A stretch of DNA of 64,000 nucleotides from Papio anubis (GCF_008728515.1 NC_044990.1:10313156-10377155), one strand, 5' to 3'; positions 22,496 through 33,626 are shown, numbered from the stretch's first letter. Made by a program: numbers and translations. The notes: generated by a model not told the origin, from the letters alone.

Positions 22496-24491
22496 AAATT
22501 CAACACCCTTTCAAGCTAAAAACTCTCAAAAAATTTGGTATTGATGGAATGTATCTCAAAATAATAAGAGCTATTTATGACAAACCCACAGCCAATATCA
22601 TACTGAATGGACAAACTGGAAGCATTCCTTTGAAAACTGGCACAAGACAGGGATGCCCTCTCTCACCCTCCTATTCAACATAGTGTTGGAAGTTCTGGCT
22701 AGGGCAATCAGGCAAAGAGAAAGAAATAAAGGGTATTCAGTCAGGAAAAGAAGAGGAATCAAATTTGTCCCTGTTTGCAGATGACATGATTATATATTTA
22801 GAAAACCCCATGCGTCTCAGCCAAAATCTCCTTAAGCTGATAACAACTAATAAAGTCTCAGGATATAAAATCAGTAATGCAAAAATCACCAAGCATTCTT
22901 ATACATACCAATAGCAGACAAACAGAGAGCCCAAATCACATGAATGAAATCCATTCACAATTTAGCTTCAAAGAGAAAAAACCCTAGAATCCAACTTACT
23001 AGGGATGTGAAGGATCTCTTCAAGGAGAACTACAAACCACTGCTCCAGTGAAATAAAGAGGACACAAATAAAAGGAAGAATATACCATGCTCATGGATAG
23101 GAAGAATCAATATGTGAAAATGGCCATACTGCCCAAGGTAATTTAGATTCAATGCCATCCCATTAAGCTGCAATGACTTTCTTCCACAGAATTGGAAAAA
23201 ACTGCTTTAAAGTTCATATGGAACCAAAAGAGCCCACATTGCCAGACAATCCTAAGCCAAAGAACAAGCTGGAGGCATCCGCTACCTGACTTCAAAGCTA
23301 TACTACAAGGCTAGAGTAACCAAACAGCATGGTACTGGTACCAAAACAGAGAGGAGTAGACCAATGGAACAAGAACAGAGCCCTCAGAAATAATACACCA
23401 CACATCTACAGCCATCTGATCTTTGACAAACCACAACCAAAAAAGAAACAAGAAATGGGAAAGGATTCCTATTTAATAAAATGCTGTTAGGAAAATTGGC
23501 TAGCCATAAGTGAAAAGCTGAAACTGGATCCTTTCCTTACTCCCTAGAAATTAATTCAAGATAGATTGAGAGACTTACATGTTAGACCTAAAACCATAAA
23601 AGCCTGAAAAACCTAGGTAATACCATTCAGGACATAGGCATGGGCGGGACTTCATGTCTAAAACACCAAAAGCAATGGCAACAAAGCCAAAATTGACAAA
23701 TAGGATCCTAATTAAACTAAAACTTCTACCCAGCAAAAACTACCATCAGAGTGAACAGGCAATAACAGAATGGGAGATTAATTTTGCAATCTACTCATCT
23801 GACAAGGGCTAATATCCAGAACCTACAAAGAACTCAAACAAATTTACAAGAAAAACAAAAACCCCATCAAAAAGTGAGCAAAGGATATGAACAGACGCCT
23901 TCTCAAAGAAGACATTTATACAGCCAACAGACACATGAAAAAAATGTGCATCATCACTCGCCATCAGAGAAATGCACCAATCAAAGACCACAATGAGATA
24001 CCATCTCACACCAGTTAGAATAGCAATCATTAAAAGTCGAAGCAGCAGGTGCTGGAGGATGTGGAGAAATAGGAACATTTTACACTGTTGGTAGGACTGT
24101 AAACTAGTTCAACCATTGGCAGAAAACGGTGTGGAAATTCCTCAGGATCTGGGAACTAGAAACACCATTCAACCCAGCCATCCATTACTGGGTATATGCA
24201 AAGTTAAAAATCCTTGCTGCTATGAGAGACACATGCACATTATGTTTTATTGTGGCACTATTCACAATAGCAAATGCACTAGAAATCAACCCAAATGTCC
24301 ATCAGTGACAGACTGGATGAGAGAAAATATGGCACATATACACCATGGAATACTATGCAGCCATAAAAGGATGAGTTTGTGTCTTCTTGGGACATGGATG
24401 CAGCAAAACCATCATTCTCAGCAAATGCTCGCCAAGAACAGAAAACCAAACACTGCATCTTCTACTCACTCCTTAGGTGGGAACTTCAGAC
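22496..24491 (+). pseudogene. L1 ORF2 fragment, RT to C-terminus, decayed
   Basis: Sense ORF2 remnant starting just upstream of the reverse-transcriptase core; the ILNGQTGSIPLKTGTRQGCP segment (to about 22660) is recognisable. A FADD-type RT catalytic stretch is still legible near 22780 in another frame. Many frameshifts and stops follow, and the C-terminal Cys-rich region is only partly readable. Endonuclease and early RT regions are absent because of the inversion deletion. Confidence 0.88.
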
Positions 24492-24547
24492 AATGAGGGT
24501 CACTTGGACACAGGAAGGGACCATCACACACCAGAGACCTAATGTGT

Positions 24548-24592
24548 GGGAGAGGGTGGGGGTAGGGGTGGGGAGTAGGGGTGGGGGCAGGG
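24548..24592 (+). repeat. G-rich tract of the L1 3'UTR
   Basis: Run of closely spaced GGG to GGGGG blocks (GGGTGGGGGTAGGGGTGGGG and onward). L1 3'UTRs normally carry a shorter G-rich polypurine tract that can form G-quadruplexes; here it appears lengthened by repeats of a GTAGGGGTGGGG-like unit. Confidence 0.85.
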
Positions 24593-24869
24593 ATAGCATT
24601 AGGGAATATACCTAATGTAAATGACAGTTAATGGGTGCGGCATAACTTGTAAGCACATGTATACATATCATACTGCACATTTTGCACATAGCCCTAGAAC
24701 TTAAAGTATAATAAAAAAAACAAAGATCATCCGGTTTCTCTGTTAAGATGAGGCTGTAAGGAGCAGGTGTAGACTCAGGGAGAAGAGGTAGGAATTCTTT
24801 GCGGCACCAACAGATGCCCATGGCATGGGCAGGTTCAGGAGTGGCGAGGGGATGAGCTCCTAGGTATCA

Positions 24870-25395
24870 CATGACAGCAAGGCCTGAAGATTTGCCAATA
24901 GATTGTCTCTGGAGTGTGAGAGAAGGAGGGGAGGTGAGGATGAGTCCAAGCTTGTTGACCTGAGCAACTAGAGGGATGAAGCTGCCATTATGAAAATGAG
25001 AAGACTGTGGGAGGAGCTGGCTTGGGGAAGATATCAGGAGTTGGATTTTGGACATGTTAACTTTGAGATGCCTAATAGACATCCATGAGGAGGGCAGTTT
25101 GATGTTTGGTTACACAGCCCGCAGGTCAGGGGAAAAGTTCAGACCTGATGTAAGAGTCTTCAGCATAGAGATGATACTTAAAGCCGAGACATTCAATGAG
25201 ATCACCAAGGTATGACTATTGATAGAGAAGAGGTCCAAGCAGTAAGCTCTGAGGCACTCCAATGCTGAGAGGTCATGGTGGTGAGGAAGAGTCATGGAAG
25301 AATACTACAAAGGAATAGGAAGTAAGCCAGGAGTCAAACTAGGGAGCCGAGGAAAGAACATACCATGGATACAGGGAGTAATCAACTGTGTCAGA
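24870..25395 (-). mobile_element. LINE-2 internal/3' region, antisense
   Basis: Antisense L2 landmarks: CAAGCTTGTTGACCTGAGCA, CTGTGGGAGGAGCTGGCTTG, GGATTTTGGACATGTTAACT, TGAGATGCCTAATAGACATC and AGGCACTCCAATGCTGAGAG. About 500 bp of a very old element, without open frames. Confidence 0.72.
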
Positions 25396-25554
25396 TGGTG
25401 TTGATGGGGCAAGTAAGATGAGGACATAGAATTATTTCATTTAGCAATATGAAGGTCATTATTGAGTTTGATAAAGAAATTTTGATGTAGTGCTCCACAT
25501 CCAGATTATAAAACCAATATTGTAGCTTGTTAACTTGTTTACATTTCTTTCTAT

Positions 25555-25650
25555 CACACTGATGATTTCTTAGACACAGGGAATATGATGTCTCACTCAT
25601 TTCTGTGTCCTGGCATGCTCAATGAATATTTGTGGAATGAATGCGTAAAT
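25555..25650 (+). mobile_element. LINE-2 3' end, sense
   Basis: TTTCTGTGTCCTGGCATGCT followed by CAATGAATATTTGTGGAATG is the typical L2 3' terminus ending in a TGAATGA-type tail. Confidence 0.65.
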
Positions 25651-25835
25651 ACACAAAAGGGAGTATTTTAGATATTGGCCTAGGATGCCCATGTGGGGCT
25701 GCAATCACCCCAGGACTACTGAGTCAGAAAGAGACCTCTACTAAGGATTGTACTTCAATCACCTGGGGATATAGGTGACCATTTGTCCTATTCTTAATAA
25801 CACTATCATTCCAGAAGTCTCATTTTTTGCATATC

Positions 25836-25881
25836 GTCATCATCATCACCATCATCATGATCATCATCATCATCATCATCC
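25836..25881. repeat. (ATC)n microsatellite
   Basis: About fifteen ATC/TCA units with two interruptions (ACC, ATGA). A candidate polymorphic trinucleotide repeat. Confidence 0.97.
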
Positions 25882-26094
25882 AATAACCACATTCTGGCAA
25901 TTCTTCCCTCATGGTTCATTTTAGAGTAATTCTTCTGCCTTTACTTACCAACTTCTCATACACCCCAACATTATAAACTCTCTAATACAATTTGCTATTG
26001 CTCAAGACTAATTGTTTTCATGCTCAAACTTTCAAAGACCTATATATTATACTTATTATTCTTTTTGTGGCTTTAAAGGGTGCCTATCATTTAA

Positions 26095-26275
26095 TCATTG
26101 AACTGGAGATATTTATTGAGTGAGGTGTGTGCCATCTAGATGTTACTCTTTGGAGATACATGGTGACCAAGTTAGATACAGTGACTGCCCTCAGGGAGCT
26201 TGCAGTCTAATGGGTTTATGTGGCAGAGACATTAAACAACTACAGTAAAGTGATGAATGGCATGAGAGGGCAATT
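26095..26275 (-). mobile_element. LINE-2 3' end, antisense
   Basis: ATATTTATTGAGTGAGGTGT, GATACATGGTGACCAAGTTA, GCCCTCAGGGAGCTTGCAGT and CAGAGACATTAAACAACTAC are the reverse complement of the L2 3' end. Confidence 0.75.
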
Positions 26276-26287
26276 GGCCTCTTCATC

Positions 26288-27235
26288 CATGTTTTCCAGG
26301 GTTCTGTCCTAGGTCCTCCTTTCCTCACTCTCTGTGTGCTCCAAGGTGATTTCTTTTACTCTCTGGGATTCAATTAATGACTCTCAAGTAGAGATCTCCA
26401 GCTCAAATCTTTCTAAACACATCCAAACAATGTCTCTTGGGCCTCTTTTCTTAGGAGTCTCAAAATCACTCTCACAGACAATGTGTCAAAAACAGAAGCA
26501 ATCATTCCCTGTCCTCCAACACACACCCACACCCAGGCTTTTCTGTGTTCTGAGCCACCATCACCTGCAGCATCACCAGGCCAGCTGCCCAGCTCATCAC
26601 CAGAGCTCTAGCCTGGGCTTCCTGGTTGATCTCACCCTATTGTTAGCAGCCTGTCTTTTGTTCTATTACTTGTTTCTCCTAAGCATCTCTCAAATCCCAC
26701 AGTTCCCTTTTTTCCTGCTAAAATTATCGTTAAATTGCAAATGTTAAATTTTATTGGACCTTTATTATGTATCAGGCCCTGTAATAAGTTATTTGTATGT
26801 GTTTCCTCATACAACCCTCAGAACAATACTATTGGGTAAGCTCCGGTGAGTGCTAGCAGTATTCCCACTTTTACACATAAGGAGGCTGAGGTACAGAAAA
26901 GTTAAGTACTTTGGAGAGGGTCACACAGCTGGTAGGTGAAAGGGCTTTGCATTATGAACCTGCGCCATTACCACAGAGCCCTTAGTTCAGGCAGCTGTCA
27001 TCTTGCATCTGGATTTCCTTAATGGCCTCCAGCCATGCCCTTTTCTAAGCTTCACTTCACACCAGAGTAAAATTATATTCCTACTTAAAGTTCTTTAGCT
27101 GCTCCCCTCTACCCTTAGGGTAAATCCCAAAGCCCATATGCAGCTGTTGACATTGTTCCCCACTATCTGACCTCTGGTTACTTTTTAGGGCCTTCCCATT
27201 TCCTCCCTCCCCCACCCACCACACAGCCCTAAAGC
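26288..27235 (+). mobile_element. LINE-2, sense, split by a MIR
   Basis: Two parts of one L2: 26288-26741 (GGGTTCTGTCCTAGGTCCTC, GATCTCCAGCTCAAATCTTT, CTAGCCTGGGCTTCCTGGTT) and 26986-27235 (TAATGGCCTCCAGCCATGCC, CTACTTAAAGTTCTTTAGCT, GTAAATCCCAAAGCCCATAT, CTATCTGACCTCTGGTTACT). The order matches L2, with an antisense MIR in the gap. Confidence 0.78.
26742..26985 (-). mobile_element. MIR SINE, antisense, inside the L2
   Basis: ATTATGTATCAGGCCCTGTA, CCTCATACAACCCTCAGAAC, ACACATAAGGAGGCTGAGGT and GGTCACACAGCTGGTAGGTG are the reverse complement of MIR, nearly full length. Confidence 0.9.
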
Positions 27236-27399
27236 ACTTTATTTTTAAAAAAGTATTATTTATTCCAAAGGAAACATTTCATTATATGAAAAATAATTTT
27301 TCTTGTTTAATATTCATCTCCCTCTAATCTCTTCCCCAAATACACTTCCCCCCACTTACGCTATTATGAATTTTTTATTTTTAATTTTTTCCCCAAAGT

Positions 27400-27610
27400 T
27401 TTAAATCTGTTTTATTTTGAACTAATTTAGACCTACAAAAAAGTTATAAAAATACTACAGTTCCTTTACATTTTTCAACTGGCTTCCCCTAATGGGAACA
27501 TCTTGTAAAACCATAGTACAATAATTACAAACAAGACATTAACACTGGTATAATATTATTAAAGACCTTATTGTAATTTGACCCTTTTTTCACTAATAGC
27601 CTTCATTATT
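27400..27610 (-). mobile_element. Ancient LINE-1 3'UTR fragment (L1M-type), antisense
   Basis: CTACAGTTCCTTTACATTTT, GAACATCTTGTAAAACCATAG, ACAAGACATTAACACTGGTA and TAATATTATTAAAG follow the antisense L1M 3'UTR pattern. Diverged; subfamily not determinable by eye. Confidence 0.55.
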
Positions 27611-27658
27611 TTTAGAAAAAGATAAAAATAGGACTGTGTTGCAGTCACTTGCTTTTTT

Positions 27659-27926
27659 TTTTTTTTTTGAGACGGAGTCTCACTCTGTTGCCCAGGCTGG
27701 AGTGCAGGGGCACAATCGCAGCTCACTGCAACCTCTGCCTCCTGGGTTCAAGCAATTCTCCTGCTCAGCCTCCCTAGTAGCTGGGATTACAGGCACCTGC
27801 CACCATGCCGGGCTAATTTTTGTATTTTTAGTAGAGATGGGGTTTCGCCATGTTGGCCAGGCTGGTCCAGGTGATCCACCCACCTCAGCCTCTCAAAGTG
27901 CTGGGATTACAGGCGTTAGCCACCTG
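27659..27926 (-). mobile_element. Alu element, antisense, slightly 5'-truncated
   Basis: Flanked by perfect target duplications ACTTGCTTTTTT (27647-27658 and 27927-27938). Both monomers are present, but the left arm lacks the TCGAACTCCTGACCT segment (GGCTGGTC joins CAGGTGATCC) and the terminal GCGCCCGGCC is missing. Confidence 0.96.
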
Positions 27927-27932
27927 ACTTGC

Positions 27933-29724
27933 TTTTTTATTGCTACATAATAATTGTACATATTCATGGGATACATGTGGTATTTTGGTATAAACATACA
28001 ACATATAATGATCAAATCAGGGTAATTGAGATGTCCATCACTTCAAACATTAATCATTTCCTTATGTTGAGAACATTCCAAATCTTCTCTTCTAGCTATT
28101 TAAAAATATACAATAAACTGTTGATAAACTATAGTCCCCCTACTGTGCTATCAAACATTAGGCTTTCTTTCTTCTAACTGTATTTTTGTACCCATTAACC
28201 AACCTCTTTTCATTACTCCCCACTACCCATCCAGCCTTTGGTAAACATTATTCTCTACCTCCATGAGATCAACTTTTTTTTTTTTAGTTCTCACATATGG
28301 GTGAGAATATGGAATATTTGTCCTTCTGTAACTGGCTTTTTTCACTTAACGTATTGTTTTCTAGGCTCGTCCATGTTGCTGAAAATGACAGGATATCATT
28401 CTTTTTATGGCCAAACAGTATTCCATTGTACATATACCATATTTTCTTTTTCTGTTCATCCATTGATAGACATTTAGATCGATTCTATATCTTGGCTATT
28501 GTGAATAGTGCTGCAGTAAGCATGGAAGTGCAGATAGCTCTTTGATATACTAATTTCCTTTCTTTTGGTATATATCCAGCAGTGGGATTCTGGGTCATAT
28601 GGTAGTTCTATTTTTAGTTTTTTGAGGACCCTCCATACTGTTTTCCATGGTGACTGTGCTAATTTACGTTCCCATCAACAGTGTGCAAAGGTTCCCTTTT
28701 CTCCATAACCTTGCCAACACTTGATATCCTTTATCTTTTTGATAACAGTCATCCTAACAGGTGTGAGGTGATATCTCATTGTGGTTTTAATTTTCATTTC
28801 CCTGATAATTAGTGATGTTGAGCATTTTCTCATATACCTGTTGACTATTTGTGTGTCTTCTTTTGAGAAATGTCTATTCAGGTCCTTGCTCATTTTATAA
28901 TCGAGTTATTTATTTTCTTGCTGTTGACATATTTGAGTTTCTTGTATATTTTGGATATTAACCCCTTATCAAATATACGATTTACAGATATATTCTCCCA
29001 ATATATAGGTCATTGCTTCACTCTATCACTTGTTTTCTTTGCTGTTCGGAAGCTTTATAGTTTGATGTAATCCTGTTGTCTGTTTTCACTTTTGTTGCCT
29101 GTGCTTTTGGGGTCATATCCAAAAAATTATTGCCCAGAAAAAGGTCATGTTGTTTTCCTTCTATGTTTTCTTCTTGTATAGTTTCAGGTCTTGGTCTTAA
29201 ATTCCAGTCATTAATCCACCTTTTTTTATTGGTTTGTTTTTTGTGTTTTTTTGTTTTTGTTTTTTTTTTTGAGACGGAGTCTCGCTCTGTTGCCCAGGCT
29301 AGAGTGCAGTGGTGCGATCTCGGCTCACTGCAACCTTCGCCTCCCAGGTTCAAGTGATTCCCCTGCCTCAGCCTCCCAAGTAGCTGGGATTACAGGCACG
29401 TGCCACCACTCCCAGCTAATTTTTTTGTAGTAGAGATGAGATTTCACCATGTTAGCCAGGCTGATCTCGATCTCCTGACCTCGTGATCCACCTGCCTTGG
29501 TGTCCCAAAATGCTGAGATTACAGGCGTGAGCCACTGCACCAAGGCCATTAATCCATCTTCAGTTGATTTTTGTATGTGGTGTGAAATGAGGGCCCATTT
29601 TCATTCTTGTACATGTGGATATCCAGTTTTTCCAACTCCACATATTGAAGAGATTCTCCCCATTGTGTGTTCTTGGTGCCTTTATTGAAAATCAATTGAC
29701 TGCAAATGCTTGGGTTTATTTCTG
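27933..29724 (-). mobile_element. LINE-1 (L1MA/L1PB-like), antisense, split by an Alu
   Basis: Antisense 3'UTR (ACATAATAATTGTACATATT, CATGGGATACATGTGGTATT) leads into antisense ORF2 3' region (ATTGTGAATAGTGCTGCAGT, TTCCCATCAACAGTGTGCAA, TCCTAACAGGTGTGAGGTGA). L1 resumes after the Alu at 29547 (ATCTTCAGTTGATTTTTGTA) and ends near 29724. Frames are broken throughout, so no ORF2 product is possible. Confidence 0.93.
29219..29546 (-). mobile_element. Alu element, antisense, nested in the L1
   Basis: T/G-interrupted tail then both Alu monomers in antisense. 10-bp target duplication CATTAATCCA at 29209-29218 and 29547-29556 is made of L1 sequence, proving insertion into the L1. Confidence 0.97.
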
Positions 29725-29814
29725 GCTGAAGCACTTTCTTTGGTTCAGCTCTGAGTCATCTCCGTTTTCCTCTGTTTAGGAAGTCTTCTTTTCACTGTGA
29801 CTGACCCTCCTCCT

Positions 29815-30570
29815 TCACTTATCCCACATTTTCTGGAAATATAATATTTTATCAGTTAAGTTTCAGTTCAGAAGTTTTTTCTAGGAAGCCTCCCTGATTC
29901 CCCAAGTCTGGATGAGATGATGTGAGAGGCAGAGTACTGGCTCCCCGAAATGTCCATGTCATTAATGCCCCGTACCTGTGAATATGTGACCTTGTGTGGC
30001 CACAGGACTTCGCAGATGTGATTAAGTCAAGAATACTGAGATGGGGAAATAATCTTAGATGATGCAGATGAGCAGTGTGATCACAAGGATCCCAATAAGA
30101 AGGAGTCAAGAGAGTCAGAATCAGAGACAATGTGACTGTGGATGCTCCAGAAGCTGGAAAAGGCAAGAAAACATATTCTTCCATAGAGTGTCCACAGGAG
30201 CACGGCTCTGCACACTCCTTGATTTAGCCTTGTAAAACTCATTTCGGACTTCTAAACTCCAGAACTATAAAATAATCCATTTGTGTTGTTTTAAGCCACT
30301 CAATTTGTAGCAGTCTGTTGCAGTAGTAACAGGAAACTCATACAGATGGATTTCCCTGTGCTTCCACACCTTCCACACTCTATGTCTTCACACTGCAGAT
30401 TCTATTTCAATAGCTCTATTACTTGCTGTCCCCTAAGTAGCCCATAAGATCTGTAAGAGAATGCACTGAGTCAATCTTATGCAACTGATATTCTCAAGGA
30501 CAAACATTGCTGTTGGAACGTAGCTGGTGCAAAATTAATATATTTTTGGATGAATGCTTGTCAAATGTGT
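29815..30570 (+). mobile_element. LINE-2 3' region, sense, split by an LTR
   Basis: 29815-29920 (CTAGGAAGCCTCCCTGATTC, CCCAAGTCTGGATGAGATGA) and 30345-30570 (CCCTGTGCTTCCACACCTTC, CAATAGCTCTATTACTTGCT, GCACTGAGTCAATCTTATGC) are consecutive parts of an L2 3' end interrupted by the LTR at 29921-30344. Confidence 0.72.
29921..30344 (+). mobile_element. MLT1-type MaLR solo LTR inserted in the L2
   Basis: Starts TGTGAGAGGCAGAGTACTGG, contains GCCCCGTACCTGTGAATATG, CAGATGTGATTAAGTCAAGA and CTCCAGAACTATAAAATAAT, and ends GGAAACTCATACA. Length is 424 bp. GATGA (29916-29920) and GATGG (30345-30349) give a 5-bp target duplication with one mismatch. Closest to MLT1C/D. Confidence 0.87.
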
Positions 30571-30934
30571 GGAAATGATATAATGGGTTTTCCAGGTTTC
30601 TCAGGGAATAACTGTGAGAAGAAGGTAAGTGTGGTGTTTCTTTGTAGGCTTATCTCAATCTTAAGTATATATACTACATAGAAGGAGCAAAAATTACTGC
30701 TTTTTTCCATGGGATCATTCTTAGCTTAGTTTGCTTGGCTTTGCATGCCTGGAAATTGACTCTTTAATAAAGTGCTTTCTTGTGTTTGCAGTCCTGCAGG
30801 CACAAGATTCCTTGTTATGAAGAGCTTAAAATAACCTTTCTCAATTACTAGCCTCTCCTGCCTGAAACTTCAGGTTAGTGATGTCAAACAACTTACGATC
30901 GGCAGGTGACATACTATCATTTGAGAGAGCTCTT
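30571..30934. other. Non-coding stretch, no feature recognised
   Basis: No frame or repeat that I can name. Confidence 0.45.
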
Positions 30935-31055
30935 AAAACTAGATATTCTCAAGCTAAGGCCTGGACCTCTAGTATCAGAATCTCCAGGAGAGGGATCTGG
31001 TTCTGCAGGTGATTCTGATGCACATCCAAATTTGGGAACCTCTGAGACTCAACCC
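30935..31055 (-). mobile_element. MER5A-like DNA transposon fragment
   Basis: TAAGGCCTGGACCTCTAGTA, TCAGAATCTCCAGGAGAGGG and CAGGTGATTCTGATGCACAT, then TTTGGGAACCTCTGA, match the antisense MER5A end. Same family as the copy at 4728-4835. Confidence 0.72.
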
Positions 31056-31086
31056 TACAGGAAGTGAAGTGCAGCTGTCACTTTGG

Positions 31087-31100
31087 CCACTAGATGGCAG
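31087..31100 (+). promoter_or_regulatory. Candidate CTCF core motif
   Basis: CCACTAGATGGCAG fits the CTCF core CCASYAGRKGGCRS at all 14 positions. It sits about 30 bp right of a MER5A fragment, in apparently unique DNA. Occupancy cannot be judged from sequence. Confidence 0.6.
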
Positions 31101-31177
31101 GCTTTACTCTCCACCCTGTGGTTCCAGCACAGAAAACTTGTTACACCACCCCACCCCAAGGGAAATTTAGTATGCTT

Positions 31178-31338
31178 TGGGCCAAGTGCTAGAACAGATA
31201 TTTTCGTACGCTTTATCTCACTGAGCTTCGCAAACACATTGAAAGTTAGACATCATTATCCCCAATTTACAGATGAAGAAACTGAGGCCTGTGGGACAAC
31301 ACAGAAAGATCATATCCTTTCCATTTAACCATGCTGCC
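31178..31338 (-). mobile_element. MIR SINE, antisense
   Basis: TTTATCTCACTGAGCTTCGC, CATCATTATCCCCAATTTAC and AGATGAAGAAACTGAGGCCT are the reverse complement of the MIR core. Confidence 0.85.
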
Positions 31339-33384
31339 TTAATCTGGTTGGCTTAGACAATTAACTGTCTTGCCTGTAGGAGGAGTTCAGTGAATATTTG
31401 CTTAACACATTAACGATAAACTTAAACCTAAGAGCAGCACCAGGTGATACCTCTAATTTTCTTCTAAGCAACTTTATTACAATAATTGATCTTTATTTCA
31501 GTTTTCATAAAAGCGCAAGGAGAAATAAACAAGAGTTAAATGCATTGCCTTTTAAATTTCTTGGATGGTCTTTGAAGATGAATATGCAGAAGTCTAGTGG
31601 TGGGCATGCTGAAAAGATAATCATATTCAGGATATCTGGTGTGGCCACCGATACAATGTGGTCTCATGAGACTAGAGGGAATGAGGCTCCCTGAGAGCTG
31701 TGGCTCTAAAATCGTGTTCCTCCAAGCCAGGATGCTGGTCGGCATGTGGTGTGTGTACCTCTCGTGTGTGGGGGAGGCCTGTGTGGTGTGTGGGTATGAA
31801 AGGATGGGGGCCAGGGAAAGATGAAAGAGAGAGAGGACATTAGACCTTTTAGTCCCTGTTTCAGTGAGAACATCCAAATGTTATCCTTTTATGTATTGGT
31901 ACCCCATATGAGATTCTCTTTGGAAAAATGGTTTCCGTGGCCATTAAGAAGTAGAAACTGTTGACCTAGGTCAACCCCTGACTGATAAGCAATTGTATTA
32001 TTTTGTGCAGAATTTTCGTCTGCATTAGCAACATACATAGGCTCAACAAAATACTTTGAATATATTCTGAAGATGTTTTAGTTAAGGAAAAAATGTTTAA
32101 GGTTCATAGGAAAAAAGAAAGTAAGACACAAAAACAATTATCATGAAAGTCCAAAAACGGTATAAATAAGAAAGGTTCAGACAGAAGTATTTTTAAAATC
32201 TATTCTGTTTTATTTTTTCTGTTAAAAGCCAATACGATCTATTAACACAAGTGATGAAACTGAGAACGAGAAATCCCTCCTTTTTAGCAACTCTGTCTTG
32301 AATCAGGGACAGGATTGTGTGACAAAGGACCTCGTGAAGGTCTGTGAAATGCCCTGTATAATTCAGATCATTGCAAAGGGAAAGTGACTTGGTGGGCTTA
32401 TATGTGGGTTGCTGAATATTCCCTCAACTGCCCTCCTGCCACCCTGCCCAGATTTTACGGGACCTTAGGAAGGAAGGAGACGTCATAAACAGCGGGATCA
32501 ACTCAGTAAGCTTGTGTGATTAATACTATGTTTCACTTTTTCGGCTGCTTAGGATCAAAAAGGAAAAAAATAAAGGTTACACAAAATCAATATCAAGCCT
32601 AACATAGGATTGGAAACACAGCAATGGTTGGAACAAATTAGAACCACATTTTCATCATCTGACTCCAATAACCAAAGGAAACACCCTTTCCTTCTTTGGG
32701 AGCTGTAGCTCTCTGGAGTTTTGGGAAGCCCAAAGGTGGAGACCATGTGGCCTCCAGGTGAGGCTGTAACTGGATCCTGCCAAGTCTCTGATGGCCCCTC
32801 TGACACCCTTTCCCCTTAAACTACATTCATCTTGTCTCTTCCTAGGACACTGTGTCTTTTAGGGGCAGAAGGGGATGGTAGCATTATCCTGGAGATTTTG
32901 GACATCAGACAAACCTCCCATGGTAACTTTTCAGTTGCCTTCCTGGCTCTTAGGGTGAAAGGGGGCAAAAATCAAGACCCTTATATTTTGGAGCCATTTT
33001 AACAACTTCACCAGTTTTGTTAAAATAGATATTCTTACTTTTCAGCTCTCTTTTGTCCTCCAGTGTTTACATGCTAAGTGTACACGCTTGCATATTCTCG
33101 CGTATTTCACAATATTCTTTTAAAAAAGCTGTTTGGTTTCTTCTGACAGGAATTCAGACCTAGCTTCTGAGCTGTGGCACAGCAGAAGAAAGGCAGCCAA
33201 CACAGGATCTGAAACAGCCCAAGGGGCCTTCCCTCATTAGCTCTTTTGATACCCAGTGAAGTCACTCTGTCTTTACAACATCTGATTCTCTTTTTACTTG
33301 TAGTACCGAACTCTGGAGGTAATGAGATGCCATCGTAACTCTCTCTCTCTCCCCGCTATTTAAATGTGCATTCTGTGAAGGTGA
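31339..33384. other. Non-coding stretch of about 2 kb
   Basis: No gene. A GT/G-rich patch lies at 31743-31800. A polypyrimidine-AG sequence at about 33135-33150 looks like a splice acceptor, but no coding exon follows it. Confidence 0.5.
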
Positions 33385-33440
33385 GAAGCTTAAACAGTGC
33401 CTGGTATATAATAATTGCTCAACAAATATTTGTTGAAAAT
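33385..33440 (+). mobile_element. Short MIR/L2 3'-end fragment
   Basis: AACAGTGCCTGGTATATAAT followed by GCTCAACAAATATTTGTTGA is the shared MIR/L2 3' terminal motif. Too short to decide between them. Confidence 0.6.
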
Positions 33441-33626
33441 GGGAAGATGCTTATTTAGATAGTGAAGGGCTTGTGGGGGGTGGGCAGGATTGCTGCTCTG
33501 GGTCAGTCTGGGGAAGTTTAAGTATGGTTGGTGGGCAGGTAAGACGCGTGCAGGGTCTTGTCCAGGATGTAGTAGTCCCAGCACCACAGCACATGTAAAT
33601 GCTTCTGAAATGTTTGATAGTGATGT

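Larger units (their letters stand above)
21115..24720 (+). mobile_element. LINE-1 with inverted 5' segment (twin priming)
   Basis: One primate L1 (L1PA/PB-like) in two opposed segments. 21115-22495 is antisense: partial ORF1, its start at 21906, then about 590 bp of 5'UTR. 22496-24720 is sense: the RT part of ORF2 through the 3'UTR to a short A tail. L1 sequence between mid-ORF1 and the ORF2 RT region is deleted. This order (inverted 5' piece, then sense 3' piece, bounded by one target duplication) is the signature of twin priming during target-primed reverse transcription. The element is dead. The 3'UTR G-rich tract is at 24548-24592. Confidence 0.93.

Noticed and set aside
33135..33250. Possible exon with polypyrimidine-AG acceptor
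   Set aside because: The downstream sequence has stops in all frames shortly after and no matching donor or conserved translation that I can see.
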